From NCBI GenBank assembly GCA_049890275.1, contig JBMHBT010000008.1, positions 124,001-188,000 on the forward strand: DNA of 64,000 nt. The letters run 5' to 3'. This document shows positions 52,037 to 60,608 of the stretch, in pieces; position 1 is the first letter of the stretch; every line of letters begins with the position of its first letter. The translations under genes and the position numbers were made by a program. The stretch comes from UBA7374 sp049890275. Lineage in GTDB: Bacteria > Verrucomicrobiota > Verrucomicrobiia > Opitutales > Coraliomargaritaceae. Below the pieces are notes generated by a model. It was not told where the DNA came from and ran no database searches. It was given only the letters and a program-made list of their open reading frames with translations.

Positions 52037-53320
52037 ATGAACCAGACAGAATCCAGTAACCTTTTCGAACGAGCCACAAAAGTCATCCCCGGAGGCGTCA
52101 ACTCACCGGTCCGGGCCTTTCGCTCCGTCGGCGGCGCTCCCTTCTTCACCCAGCGGGCAGAAGGCGCTCACCTCCATACTGCAGACGGCAACCAGCTGAT
52201 CGACTTCGTCTGCACCTGGGGCCCGGCTATCCACGGGCACAATGATCCCGATGTTCAAGCGGCGGTAGCCCAAGCCCTGCAAAACGGTACCAGCTTCGGC
52301 ACGCCCAACCCCTACGAAGTCGAGATGGCCGAACTACTGGTGCAAATCGTACCCTCAGTGGAAAAGGTACGGATGTGTAATAGCGGGACGGAAGCCACCA
52401 TGTCTGCCATCCGTCTGGCGCGTGGCTATACCGGACGCGATAAAATTATAAAATTTGCTGGCTGCTACCACGGACATGTCGACTCCCTCCTCGTTAAAGC
52501 CGGTTCGGGGGCCCTCACTCTGGGCAACCCCGACAGCGCTGGTGTGCCCGGTTCCTTTGCCTCGGAAACCATCGTCCTCGACTATAACGACGCCGCCGCC
52601 ATCGAAGAAACTTTCCGCCAACAGGGCGATGCCATCGCCGCAATCATCGTCGAACCCTACCCCGCCAACTGCGGACTTATCCTACCCGATGCCGGCTACC
52701 TCGAATTATTGCGGGAAATCTGTACTCGGCACGGCAGCGTACTCATCTTCGACGAAGTTATGACCGGTTTTCGTCTCGCGCTCGGAGGCGTGCAGGAACG
52801 TATCGGCATCACGCCCGACCTCACTGCGATGGGTAAGATCATCGGTGGAGGACTCCCGGTCGGTGCTTTGGGTGGACGAAGCGAGATCATGAACCATCTC
52901 GCCCCTGACGGCCCTGTCTATCAGGCCGGTACGCTGAGCGGAAACCCCCTCGCCATGGCTGCCGGTATCGCCTCTCTGCGCAAGTTATTGGAGACCAACC
53001 CCTATCCGCTCTTCGAAGAGCTGGGAAGTACTATTCGCACTGCCCTAATCGATGCAGCTACAGCCAAAGGGCTCGCTCTACAAGTACCACAAGTCGGCTC
53101 CATGTTTGCCCTTTTCTTCAGCGATCACCCGGTTCGCAATTTTGCAGACGCCGTCAGCAGCGAAACCACGCTCTTCAACAAACTTTTCCGTTACGCTCTC
53201 GAGCACGGTGTCTATCTTCCACCCTCCGCCTACGAAACCTGTTTCCTCTGTACCGCCCATGACGGTGCCGACATCACTCAGGCCGCTGAAATCCTCTCCG
53301 CCGGAATCGCCGCTCTCTAA
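52037..53320 (+). CDS. hemL: Glutamate-1-semialdehyde 2,1-aminomutase HemL
   Basis: A 427-residue PLP enzyme of the C5 tetrapyrrole pathway, converting glutamate-1-semialdehyde to 5-aminolevulinate. Marks: VIPGGVNSPVRAF, CNSGTEATMSAIRLARGYTGRDKIIKF, DEVMTGFR and the PLP-lysine segment MGKIIGGGLPVGALGG. ATG 52037 is preferred to an in-frame start at 52004, because the family N-terminus begins near NLFERA. It lies 39 bp after nadE. Confidence 0.96.
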   Translation: MNQTESSNLFERATKVIPGGVNSPVRAFRSVGGAPFFTQRAEGAHLHTADGNQLIDFVCTWGPAIHGHNDPDVQAAVAQALQNGTSFGTPNPYEVEMAELLVQIVPSVEKVRMCNSGTEATMSAIRLARGYTGRDKIIKFAGCYHGHVDSLLVKAGSGALTLGNPDSAGVPGSFASETIVLDYNDAAAIEETFRQQGDAIAAIIVEPYPANCGLILPDAGYLELLREICTRHGSVLIFDEVMTGFRLALGGVQERIGITPDLTAMGKIIGGGLPVGALGGRSEIMNHLAPDGPVYQAGTLSGNPLAMAAGIASLRKLLETNPYPLFEELGSTIRTALIDAATAKGLALQVPQVGSMFALFFSDHPVRNFADAVSSETTLFNKLFRYALEHGVYLPPSAYETCFLCTAHDGADITQAAEILSAGIAAL

Positions 53321-53338
53321 ACCCAATTACCAAGCCCG

Positions 53339-54235
53339 ATGAAACGTCTCGACTGGCCAACCTGGACGGAACGGGCCGCAGAGCACAAAGCGCGGGCTGA
53401 AAGGTGGACGCTTCCCTATCGCCAGCGAAGCGCGCAGGGCCGGATGCACGCCGTGCATGACTTCCACTTTATTTATTACCGCAACCCGCCCTCACAACTC
53501 GAAGCCTGGCACCCCGGTCCCGGCTACATCCTCGAGACAAACGGCACCGAAGAGCGCTTCAGTACCAAGCACTACAGCGAGGTCGATGACGGGATCTTTC
53601 TGGATTTGACTAAAATAGACGCGACCACCCGGCACCGCATGGAGATGGCACTCACTCTCTGCCTTGCAGTGGAGAAGCGCCCGGCCCGCTTCGGTTGTTT
53701 CGGGATGCACGAGTGGGCCATGGTCTACCGGGGCGACGAAGAAGGCGAAGTGCGCCACTGCGAAAAACTGCCACTGCGCCTACCTCAGGAGCAAGTCGAT
53801 GCATTCGTTCGCAGTCGCCCCATAAGCTGTAGCCACTTCGACGCCTTTCGCTTCTTCACCCCCTCGGCCAAAGGCTTCAACCGCATCCAACCCAGTAAGA
53901 AGACACGGCTGGAAAACGAACAATGTGGCTGTCTCCACACCAACATGGATCTCTACAAACTAGCCGCACAATGCATGCCCTGGGTCGGTTCAAAAATCCT
54001 TTGGCAATGCTTCGAACTAGCCGCAGCAGCCAGAGTTCTCGACATGGAAGCCAGCCCCTATGACTGCCGATCCCTCGGATTGGGTAGCGTGCCGGTAGAA
54101 ACGGAAGACGGCAGGCGCCTCTACGAAGAACGGCAACGCGCACTCACCGACCGCGCGCAACTCATCCGAAGCGACCTGATTCACTCCTTGCGGCTTGTTT
54201 TAAACCCAGTCGATGCTAAGACTATTGAAATTTAA
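53339..54235 (+). CDS. Conserved protein sometimes named 3-methyladenine DNA glycosylase
   Basis: A 298-residue soluble protein starting 18 bp after hemL. The N-terminal MHAVHDFHFIYYRNPPSQLEAWHPG and the block CLHTNMDLYKLAAQCMPWVGS are distinctive and seem to belong to a conserved family that carries a 3-methyladenine glycosylase name in actinobacterial annotations. I see no AlkA, Tag or AAG motif, so the name should not be trusted. Several His, Cys and Asp residues look conserved and could bind metal. The position between hemL and dapA gives no clue. Confidence 0.6.
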   Translation: MKRLDWPTWTERAAEHKARAERWTLPYRQRSAQGRMHAVHDFHFIYYRNPPSQLEAWHPGPGYILETNGTEERFSTKHYSEVDDGIFLDLTKIDATTRHRMEMALTLCLAVEKRPARFGCFGMHEWAMVYRGDEEGEVRHCEKLPLRLPQEQVDAFVRSRPISCSHFDAFRFFTPSAKGFNRIQPSKKTRLENEQCGCLHTNMDLYKLAAQCMPWVGSKILWQCFELAAAARVLDMEASPYDCRSLGLGSVPVETEDGRRLYEERQRALTDRAQLIRSDLIHSLRLVLNPVDAKTIEI

Positions 54236-54317
54236 GGTTGAACCAACGCGCATCGAACTCCGTTTTCTTAGGTAACGCAAACGAACTACGCGAATACACA
54301 AATTCTCTGTTTACAGT

Positions 54318-55205
54318 ATGAGTCAGTCTCCCAATTTTTCCGGCGTCTACACCGCCTTGGCCACCCCCATGCAGGAAGGCCAAGTTGCCTATGCCGATCT
54401 CGAAGCCCTGATCGAGCATCAGCTCAACGGTGGTATCAATGGATTGGTCTCGGTCGGCACCACCGGTGAATCCCCGACCCTTAATACGGCCGAACACATT
54501 GAAGTGATTCGCGCCACGGTGGCAGCCGCTGCCGGTCGTGTACCCGTGATTGCCGGCACCGGCTCGAATTCAACTGCCGAAGCCGTAGAATTGACCCGAC
54601 AAGCCGAAGCCGCCGGGGCCGATGGTTTCCTCGTCGTAGCTCCCTACTATAACAAGCCCAGCCAGGAAGGACTCTTTCAACACTTCAGTGCAATTGCCGA
54701 GGTCACGGAAAAGCCCATCGTCCTCTACTCCATTCCCTCCCGCTGTGGTATCGAAATCTCCGTTGATGTAACCGCTCGACTCTACGAAGCCTATCCACAT
54801 GTGAACTGCATGAAGGCCGCCGAAGGATCCTGCGAAAAAGTAACGGAGTACGTCCGCAAGCTCGGCCCCGACTACGCTGTGATGAGTGGAGATGACGGCC
54901 TTACCTTGCCCTTTATGTCTGCCGGAGCCACGGGAGTGATCAGTGTGGCTTCCAATTTAGTAGTCGCTCCGCTGGTCGAGATGGTTCGTTCCGCCAATAA
55001 CAACGACTTTTCTACCGCCAGAAAAACCTTTTTGAAGTACTACCCGCTCTTCAAAACTATTTTCGTTGAGCCCAACCCCGTGCCGATAAAATATGCACTG
55101 GCCCGCGCCGGTATCATTCAGTCACCGGAAGTGCGCCTGCCGCTCTCGCCGCTGACTGACGCTTCCAAGGCATTGCTCGATCCTCTGCTCGAAGAACTCT
55201 CCTGA
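54318..55205 (+). CDS. dapA: 4-hydroxy-tetrahydrodipicolinate synthase DapA
   Basis: A 295-residue TIM-barrel aldolase that condenses pyruvate with aspartate semialdehyde in the lysine/diaminopimelate pathway. Schiff-base Lys166 (CMKAAEGS) and Tyr137 (LYSIPSR) are in place, and GTTGESPTL binds pyruvate carboxylate. Length is normal. dapB follows after 31 bp. Supplying diaminopimelate links it to peptidoglycan synthesis. Confidence 0.96.
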   Translation: MSQSPNFSGVYTALATPMQEGQVAYADLEALIEHQLNGGINGLVSVGTTGESPTLNTAEHIEVIRATVAAAAGRVPVIAGTGSNSTAEAVELTRQAEAAGADGFLVVAPYYNKPSQEGLFQHFSAIAEVTEKPIVLYSIPSRCGIEISVDVTARLYEAYPHVNCMKAAEGSCEKVTEYVRKLGPDYAVMSGDDGLTLPFMSAGATGVISVASNLVVAPLVEMVRSANNNDFSTARKTFLKYYPLFKTIFVEPNPVPIKYALARAGIIQSPEVRLPLSPLTDASKALLDPLLEELS

Positions 55206-55236
55206 CTTCTATAACCATCTAATACCAGCCAAACAC

Positions 55237-55974
55237 ATGCCCCTGAATATACTACTCAACGGAGCCAAGGGCCGCATGGGCCAGGCCATTCAGGAAATCG
55301 CCGCAGCTAACGACGCCAGCATCGTCGCAGCCTGCGATCAGGGCGACCGCCCGGAAGACCATCTTGAAAACTGCCAGGCCATCATCGACTTCAGCTTTCA
55401 TCAGGTGACTCTTCCCGTCGCAAAGCTCGCTACAGAAAATGCACTGCCCCTCGTTATCGGCACCACCGGTCACAGCGAAGAGGAAAAAGCAGCGATTCTC
55501 CAAGCCACCGCTGGAAAGATTCCGGTCGTTTGGGCCGGCAACTATTCCGTCGGTGTCAACACCCTCAATTACCTCACCCGTAAGGCCGCCGCCATTCTTG
55601 GTCCGCAGTACGACCCCGAGGTCCTCGAACTGCACCACCACCACAAAAAGGATGCCCCCAGCGGTACGGCCGAGCGACTCATTGAAATCCTCCGCGATGG
55701 CTACGGCTTTACACCCGCCGAAACAACCCACGGCAGGCAGGGCATTGTCGGCGAACGGCCCCAACGCGAAATCGGCGTGCATGCCGTGCGCGGTGGTGAC
55801 ATCGTCGGCGAACACACCGTTTACTTCTGCGGACAAGGGGAACGCATCGAACTGACCCACCGCGCGACCGACCGACGCATCTTCGCGCAGGGCGCCGTTC
55901 GTGCCGCCCACTGGGCAGTCGGCAAAGCACCCGGACTCTACAACATGGAAGACGTCCTCGGGCTGACCGACTAA
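55237..55974 (+). CDS. dapB: 4-hydroxy-tetrahydrodipicolinate reductase DapB
   Basis: A 245-residue NAD(P)H-dependent reductase. The nucleotide-binding loop is GAKGRMGQAI (9-18), GTTGHS follows, and the substrate motif ELHHHHKKDAPSGTA contains the catalytic His and Lys. It directly follows dapA and precedes ruvA by 3 bp. Confidence 0.96.
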   Translation: MPLNILLNGAKGRMGQAIQEIAAANDASIVAACDQGDRPEDHLENCQAIIDFSFHQVTLPVAKLATENALPLVIGTTGHSEEEKAAILQATAGKIPVVWAGNYSVGVNTLNYLTRKAAAILGPQYDPEVLELHHHHKKDAPSGTAERLIEILRDGYGFTPAETTHGRQGIVGERPQREIGVHAVRGGDIVGEHTVYFCGQGERIELTHRATDRRIFAQGAVRAAHWAVGKAPGLYNMEDVLGLTD

Positions 55975-55977
55975 CTC

Positions 55978-56580
55978 ATGATCGCGCAAATTAAAGGTAC
56001 TCTACTGGAGGCGACACCTCTGTGCGCAGTGATCGAAGCCGGAGGCATCGGCTACGAGGTACACGTCCCGGTAACAACAGCCGAAAAACTGCCCGTCACC
56101 AGAAACGATTGCCAACTCTTTATCCACACTGTCTATCGGGAGGACAGCGCCACCCTCTACGGATTCGCCACTCGCGAAGACCGCGACTTTTTCCGGCTTC
56201 TTGTTGAACGCGTCTCCGGCATCGGCCCAAAAATCGGCATCGCCATCCTCAGCCGTATGTCGGTCGAGCTCCTGCGCAGCGCGATCGCCAATTCCGATGT
56301 CGCCCTGCTCTCTAAATGCCCCGGCATTGGTAAAAAGACCGCCGAACGACTGGTCATCGAATTGCGCGATAAAGTATTTTCCGGAACGGAAACGAGCGGA
56401 AGCGTCCTCGGTTCCGTCTCCCCGCAAGCGCAAACCTCCAGCAGTTTCCAGGATGCTTTGGCCAGTCTCATCACCCTTGGTTATAAACCGGCGGAAGCAG
56501 ACAAACTGATCCGTAAAGCAGCTGCCCAAGCAAAGGACAGCTCCTCGACCGAAGAACTCCTACGACTCGCCCTCGGTTAA
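55978..56580 (+). CDS. ruvA: Holliday junction DNA helicase subunit RuvA
   Basis: A 200-residue protein that binds four-way junctions and recruits RuvB. The N-terminal OB-fold is MIAQIKGTLLEATPLCAVIEAGGIGYEVHVP. Two helix-hairpin-helix motifs follow (VSGIGPKIGIAILSRM and CPGIGKKTAERLVIELRDK). The C-terminal domain III follows a Ser/Thr-rich linker (ALASLITLGYKPAEADKLI). ruvB and ruvC are not in the window. Confidence 0.95.
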   Translation: MIAQIKGTLLEATPLCAVIEAGGIGYEVHVPVTTAEKLPVTRNDCQLFIHTVYREDSATLYGFATREDRDFFRLLVERVSGIGPKIGIAILSRMSVELLRSAIANSDVALLSKCPGIGKKTAERLVIELRDKVFSGTETSGSVLGSVSPQAQTSSSFQDALASLITLGYKPAEADKLIRKAAAQAKDSSSTEELLRLALG

Positions 56581-56665
56581 AGTAAAACAAAACCGGAGGA
56601 GGAACCGGTCGCAGCCAAGTCATTGGACTCTATGCTCATAATGACACGACTTACTGACGTATCTG

Positions 56666-56682
56666 CTAGAGTTTTTCTCTAG
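56666..56682. repeat. Palindromic hairpin CTAGAG-TTTTT-CTCTAG upstream of fdhD
   Basis: A perfect 6-bp stem with a T5 loop, ending 19 bp before the fdhD ATG in the 121-bp ruvA-fdhD gap. It could be an operator or a leader hairpin; no terminator-type T-run follows the 3' arm. Confidence 0.4.
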
Positions 56683-56701
56683 ATGCATCATAGTAGCGAG
56701 A

Positions 56702-57586
56702 ATGTCTCTTCCTGCGCCTCAGTCACTCCCCAACAAAACGACTTCGAGAACCAGTATCAAAGTTGTCAAGCAACGCGTGACAGGCGCAATAGCTTCTCCC
56801 CCCGAAGAGGATCATCTGGCGATTGAAGATCCGATCGAAATTGTCCTCCACTACGATGACTCGCAAACAGGTCGGACCAGAAAAACACTCAGTTTGACTA
56901 TGCGTACACCGGGTCATGATGTGGAAATGATCACCGGTTTCCTTTTTGGCGAAGGAATCATCCAAGCTGCCAGCGATATCGAATCGATCGAATTCAATCA
57001 GCCGATCGATTGCGAACCATCCACAAGTGCGCAAGTACACCTGCGCCCCGGCCTGCAACTCTGCGCCGATTCCTTTGAGCGCAACTTCGCTATTCATTCC
57101 AGTTGCGGCGTCTGCGGTAAGACCTCGCTCGATACCCTCACTCTACCCGCCACCTTAACCATTCAGGATAATACGGTGGTCGATGCGAATTGGATTCATC
57201 AACTGCCCAACCAGATGCACCAAGATCAGGAAGTCTTTCAAAAAACCGGAGGTCTCCACGCGGCAGCACTCTTCTCGAGTAAAGACCAGTCCTGCATCGC
57301 TCGTGAAGACATCGGTCGACACAACGCGCTCGACAAAGTCATCGGTGCACATCTTCGCAGAGGGTTGAACGCAGCCAACGGGCAGGTACTCTGTGTCAGT
57401 GGACGTATGAGTTACGAGATCCTCCAAAAAGCTCTCGTTGCCCGCATCCCGATCATCGCAGGAGTGGGCGCACCCTCCAGCCTCGCAGTAGCCGTTGCCA
57501 ACGATTTCAAGCTGACCCTCATCGGCTTTGTCCGCAACGGTTCTTATAACATGTATAGCTGCCCCGAACGAATCCGCACACAGTAA
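56702..57586 (+). CDS. fdhD: FdhD, sulfurtransferase for molybdoenzyme maturation
   Basis: A 294-residue accessory protein that passes sulfur from IscS to the molybdenum cofactor of formate-dehydrogenase-type enzymes. Family blocks are RTPGHDVEMITGFLFGEGII, the redox CxxC at Cys135/Cys138 (SSCGVCGK), EDIGRHNALDKVIG and VSGRMSYEILQKA. A 40-residue Lys/Thr-rich leader precedes the domain. It lies 56 bp upstream of the YdeP-type molybdoenzyme, its likely client. Confidence 0.94.
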   Translation: MSLPAPQSLPNKTTSRTSIKVVKQRVTGAIASPPEEDHLAIEDPIEIVLHYDDSQTGRTRKTLSLTMRTPGHDVEMITGFLFGEGIIQAASDIESIEFNQPIDCEPSTSAQVHLRPGLQLCADSFERNFAIHSSCGVCGKTSLDTLTLPATLTIQDNTVVDANWIHQLPNQMHQDQEVFQKTGGLHAAALFSSKDQSCIAREDIGRHNALDKVIGAHLRRGLNAANGQVLCVSGRMSYEILQKALVARIPIIAGVGAPSSLAVAVANDFKLTLIGFVRNGSYNMYSCPERIRTQ

Positions 57587-57642
57587 CAAAACCAAACCGG
57601 CTTTCCCACTCCATCCCTCTTTCTTCAATCCAATTGACCGCC

Positions 57643-59943
57643 ATGCTCCCCGACGCCGAACCACCACGTAAACTGGATCAACTCCAACGCTCGGCACCCA
57701 AGGATAAGGCTGTTGGCACCAAAGCCGTCACCAACTCCCTCCAGCATGTCAGCCATCAGGCAGGCCTGAAACGAGGCGCCCAGGCGCTCCATCGAATGAA
57801 TCAAAAAGGTGGCTTCGACTGCCCGAGCTGCGCATGGCCCGACCCAGACGGCAAACGCTCGCACTTTGAATTCTGTGAAAACGGAGCCAAAGCGATTGCC
57901 ACTGAAACAACCAAGAAACGCATCGGCCCAGAGTTTTTCGCACGCTATTCGGTCGCTGAACTGGCAGAGAAAACTGACTTTTGGCTCAACGATGCAGGAC
58001 GAATCACCACTCCCATGGTGCTTGAAAACGAAGCGACCCATTACAAGCCGATCCATTGGGATGAGGCCACCGCACTGATCGCCGAAGAACTCAATGCCGC
58101 CGAGTCACCCGATGAAGGCATCTTCTACACCTCTGGCCGCGCCAGTAATGAAGCCGCCTTTCTCTTTCAACTCTTCGTCCGCCAATACGGCACCAACAAT
58201 CTACCCGACTGCTCCAACATGTGCCATGAGTCCAGCGGCGCAGCACTAAAAGAAACTGTCGGTATCGGCAAAGGTACCGTCACCCTCGAGGACATTGAAT
58301 CAACCGATTGCTTGCTTGTGATCGGACAAAACCCCGGCACCAATCACCCGCGTATGCTCACCTCGATGGAGCAAACTGTACTCCATGGCGGAAAAATTAT
58401 ATCCGTGAATCCATTACTGGAGACGGGACTCAAATCCTTTTCTCACCCACAAAAAGTATCCGGTATTCTGGGACGTGCCACCCCACTCGCGTCCGTACAC
58501 CTCCCAGTTCGCATCAACGGCGATCTTCCCTTCCTCAAGGGGATGCTCAAATGTGTGCTCGAAGCCGAGGCGACCGCGCCCGGTACCGTCGTGGATAAAG
58601 ATTTCATCCAGAGATACGCGCAAGGCTATGATTCATTCGTCGAAAAACTGGCCGCCGTATCCTGGGCCGAAATCACTGAGCAGTCCGGACTGACAGAAGC
58701 ACAGATCCGCCAAGCCGCTACCATTTTTATTGAAGCGGATGACGCCATCACTTGCTGGGCGATGGGCCTGACGCAACACCACAACGCCGTCGAGACAATC
58801 CGCGAAGTCGTCAACCTCCATTTAATCACCGGAAAAATAGGCCGACCCAAAAGCGGCCTCTGTCCCGTGCGTGGGCACAGCAATGTTCAGGGTGACCGTA
58901 CCATGGGTATCTGGGAGAAAATGCCGGAAGCATTCTTGGCCGCACTCGACGAGGCATTTGATTTTGTCGCTCCCCGCTCTCACGGATATGACACCTGCGA
59001 GGCGATCCGAGCTATGCATGCAGGCAAGGCACGAGTCTTTATCGGCCTCGGCGGCAACTTTCTATCGGCAACACCGGACACACACTATACCGCCGCCGCG
59101 ATGCACCGCTGTCAGTTGACCGTTCACGTATCGACCAAACTCAACCGCTCTCACCTCGTCACCGGAAAACGCGCACTAATCCTGCCCTGTCTCGGGCGAT
59201 CCGAAACCGACCTGCAAAAAAGTGGCCCGCAATTTGTCACCGTTGAGAATTCAATGGGGGTCGTCCACAGTTCCCAAGGTCGCCTACCTCCCGCTTCTCC
59301 CGATCTGCTGAGCGAACCGGCTATTATTTGTCGCATGGCTAAAGCCACACTCGGCAAGCAATCAAACGCGAACTGGCAACTCTTTGAAGACAACTACGAT
59401 GCTATCCGCGACTCTATTGAAAAAGTCATTCCCGGGTTTGAAAATTTCAACCAACGCGCGAAAACACCAGGGGGATTCTATCTACCCAATCCAGTCAAAG
59501 AGCGGCAGTTTAAAACCAGTAGCGGGAAAGCCAAAATAACGATCAACCCGCTTCGACCCTTGGTATTGGAAGAGGACCAACTCCTCCTCCAAACCTTTCG
59601 CAGCCACGACCAATTCAACACCACAATCTACGGCCATGATGATCGCTATCGTGGAATCAAGAACGAACGGCGCGTCCTCTTCATGCATCCGGAGGATATG
59701 AAGACTCGCGGTATCGTTGCGGAGCAACCGGTCGACATTACCAGTCACTTTGCGGGTGAAACTCGTACTGCAGAGCTCTTTCTCGCCATCCCCTACGATA
59801 CGCCTAAAGGCTGCGCCGCCGCCTACTATCCGGAAACAAACGTACTCGTGCCCATTTCCGCCCAAGCCACGCAGAGCGGTACCCCCACTTCAAAGTCGAT
59901 CTGCATCACAATCGCTCCACATCAAGAATCCACCCCATGCTAA
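57643..59943 (+). CDS. FdhF/YdeP-family molybdopterin oxidoreductase
   Basis: A 766-residue cytoplasmic molybdoenzyme from ATG 57643. It has the YdeP-type start MNQKGGFDCPSCAWPDP, with a Cys60-x-x-Cys63 pair instead of the four-cysteine [4Fe-4S] loop of classical formate dehydrogenase. Molybdopterin-binding blocks include PIHWDEATALIAEEL, SSGAALKETVGIGKG, IGQNPGTNHPR and PVRGHSNVQGDRTMGI. The C-terminal dinucleotide-binding domain reads TFRSHDQFNTTIYG. There is no Tat signal. The substrate of the family is uncertain, and partner electron-transfer subunits are absent. Confidence 0.9.
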   Translation: MLPDAEPPRKLDQLQRSAPKDKAVGTKAVTNSLQHVSHQAGLKRGAQALHRMNQKGGFDCPSCAWPDPDGKRSHFEFCENGAKAIATETTKKRIGPEFFARYSVAELAEKTDFWLNDAGRITTPMVLENEATHYKPIHWDEATALIAEELNAAESPDEGIFYTSGRASNEAAFLFQLFVRQYGTNNLPDCSNMCHESSGAALKETVGIGKGTVTLEDIESTDCLLVIGQNPGTNHPRMLTSMEQTVLHGGKIISVNPLLETGLKSFSHPQKVSGILGRATPLASVHLPVRINGDLPFLKGMLKCVLEAEATAPGTVVDKDFIQRYAQGYDSFVEKLAAVSWAEITEQSGLTEAQIRQAATIFIEADDAITCWAMGLTQHHNAVETIREVVNLHLITGKIGRPKSGLCPVRGHSNVQGDRTMGIWEKMPEAFLAALDEAFDFVAPRSHGYDTCEAIRAMHAGKARVFIGLGGNFLSATPDTHYTAAAMHRCQLTVHVSTKLNRSHLVTGKRALILPCLGRSETDLQKSGPQFVTVENSMGVVHSSQGRLPPASPDLLSEPAIICRMAKATLGKQSNANWQLFEDNYDAIRDSIEKVIPGFENFNQRAKTPGGFYLPNPVKERQFKTSSGKAKITINPLRPLVLEEDQLLLQTFRSHDQFNTTIYGHDDRYRGIKNERRVLFMHPEDMKTRGIVAEQPVDITSHFAGETRTAELFLAIPYDTPKGCAAAYYPETNVLVPISAQATQSGTPTSKSICITIAPHQESTPC

Positions 59944-59957
59944 CCGAAAGGAGTGGT

Positions 59958-60557
59958 ATGCAAAACCGTATCCAATTTTATAAAATGAGAAACTTACTGA
60001 CCTCTGCTTTTATGATTCTGTCTCTGCTCAGTTGTTCTTTTAGCGAGAATGCTGATAGCGACAGTGATAGCGTTTACTCGATCCGGGCAAACACCATCGC
60101 AGGCGATACCATTGAGCTTTCCAAATACGAAGGCAAAGTTCTCATCATTGTGAACGTAGCCAGTCGCTGTGGTCTCACCTCTCAATATACACAACTTCAG
60201 GAACTATATGATAAATACGCAGAAGATGGACTCGAAATACTCGGATTCCCCTGCAATCAATTCGGTAAACAGGAACCGGGCACCTCAGAAGAAATAGAAA
60301 ATTTTTGCCGGTTGAATTATGGAGTGCGCTTTCAGATGATGGAAAAAATCATGGTGAACGGAAACGAACAACACCCCCTGTTTGCACGGCTCACGGATCG
60401 GAAACTCGCACCCGGTGGTTCGGGAAAGATTGGTTGGAACTTCGAAAAATTTATTATCGGCAGGAATGGTAAGCCTCTGGCTCGTTTTCCTGGAAGGACA
60501 AAACCAGATTCGCAGGAATTTGTTGCTGTTCTTAGGGCTGCGCTTGAAGCAGAGTAA
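59958..60557 (+). CDS. Glutathione peroxidase family lipoprotein (Cys type)
   Basis: A 199-residue thioredoxin-fold peroxidase. ATG 59958 is preferred because AAAGGAG lies five to six bases before it; ATG 59985 is the alternative. The leader ends in a lipobox-like LLSC at Cys26, so the protein is probably a lipoprotein or exported. The peroxidatic cysteine is Cys71 (NVASRCGLTSQYTQL), with GFPCNQFGKQEPG and WNFEKF supplying the Gln and Trp. It uses Cys, not selenocysteine. It reduces hydroperoxides, probably with thioredoxin. Confidence 0.9.
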   Translation: MQNRIQFYKMRNLLTSAFMILSLLSCSFSENADSDSDSVYSIRANTIAGDTIELSKYEGKVLIIVNVASRCGLTSQYTQLQELYDKYAEDGLEILGFPCNQFGKQEPGTSEEIENFCRLNYGVRFQMMEKIMVNGNEQHPLFARLTDRKLAPGGSGKIGWNFEKFIIGRNGKPLARFPGRTKPDSQEFVAVLRAALEAE

Positions 60558-60608
60558 GCTCTTTTTAGTGGTCATCGTCGGCAATCTGTTTGTAAGGTGT
60601 TATCAGCC

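Noticed and set aside
55252..55989. 245-codon open frame antisense to dapB
   Set aside because: It covers dapB almost exactly and has no protein-like motifs; dapB is certain.
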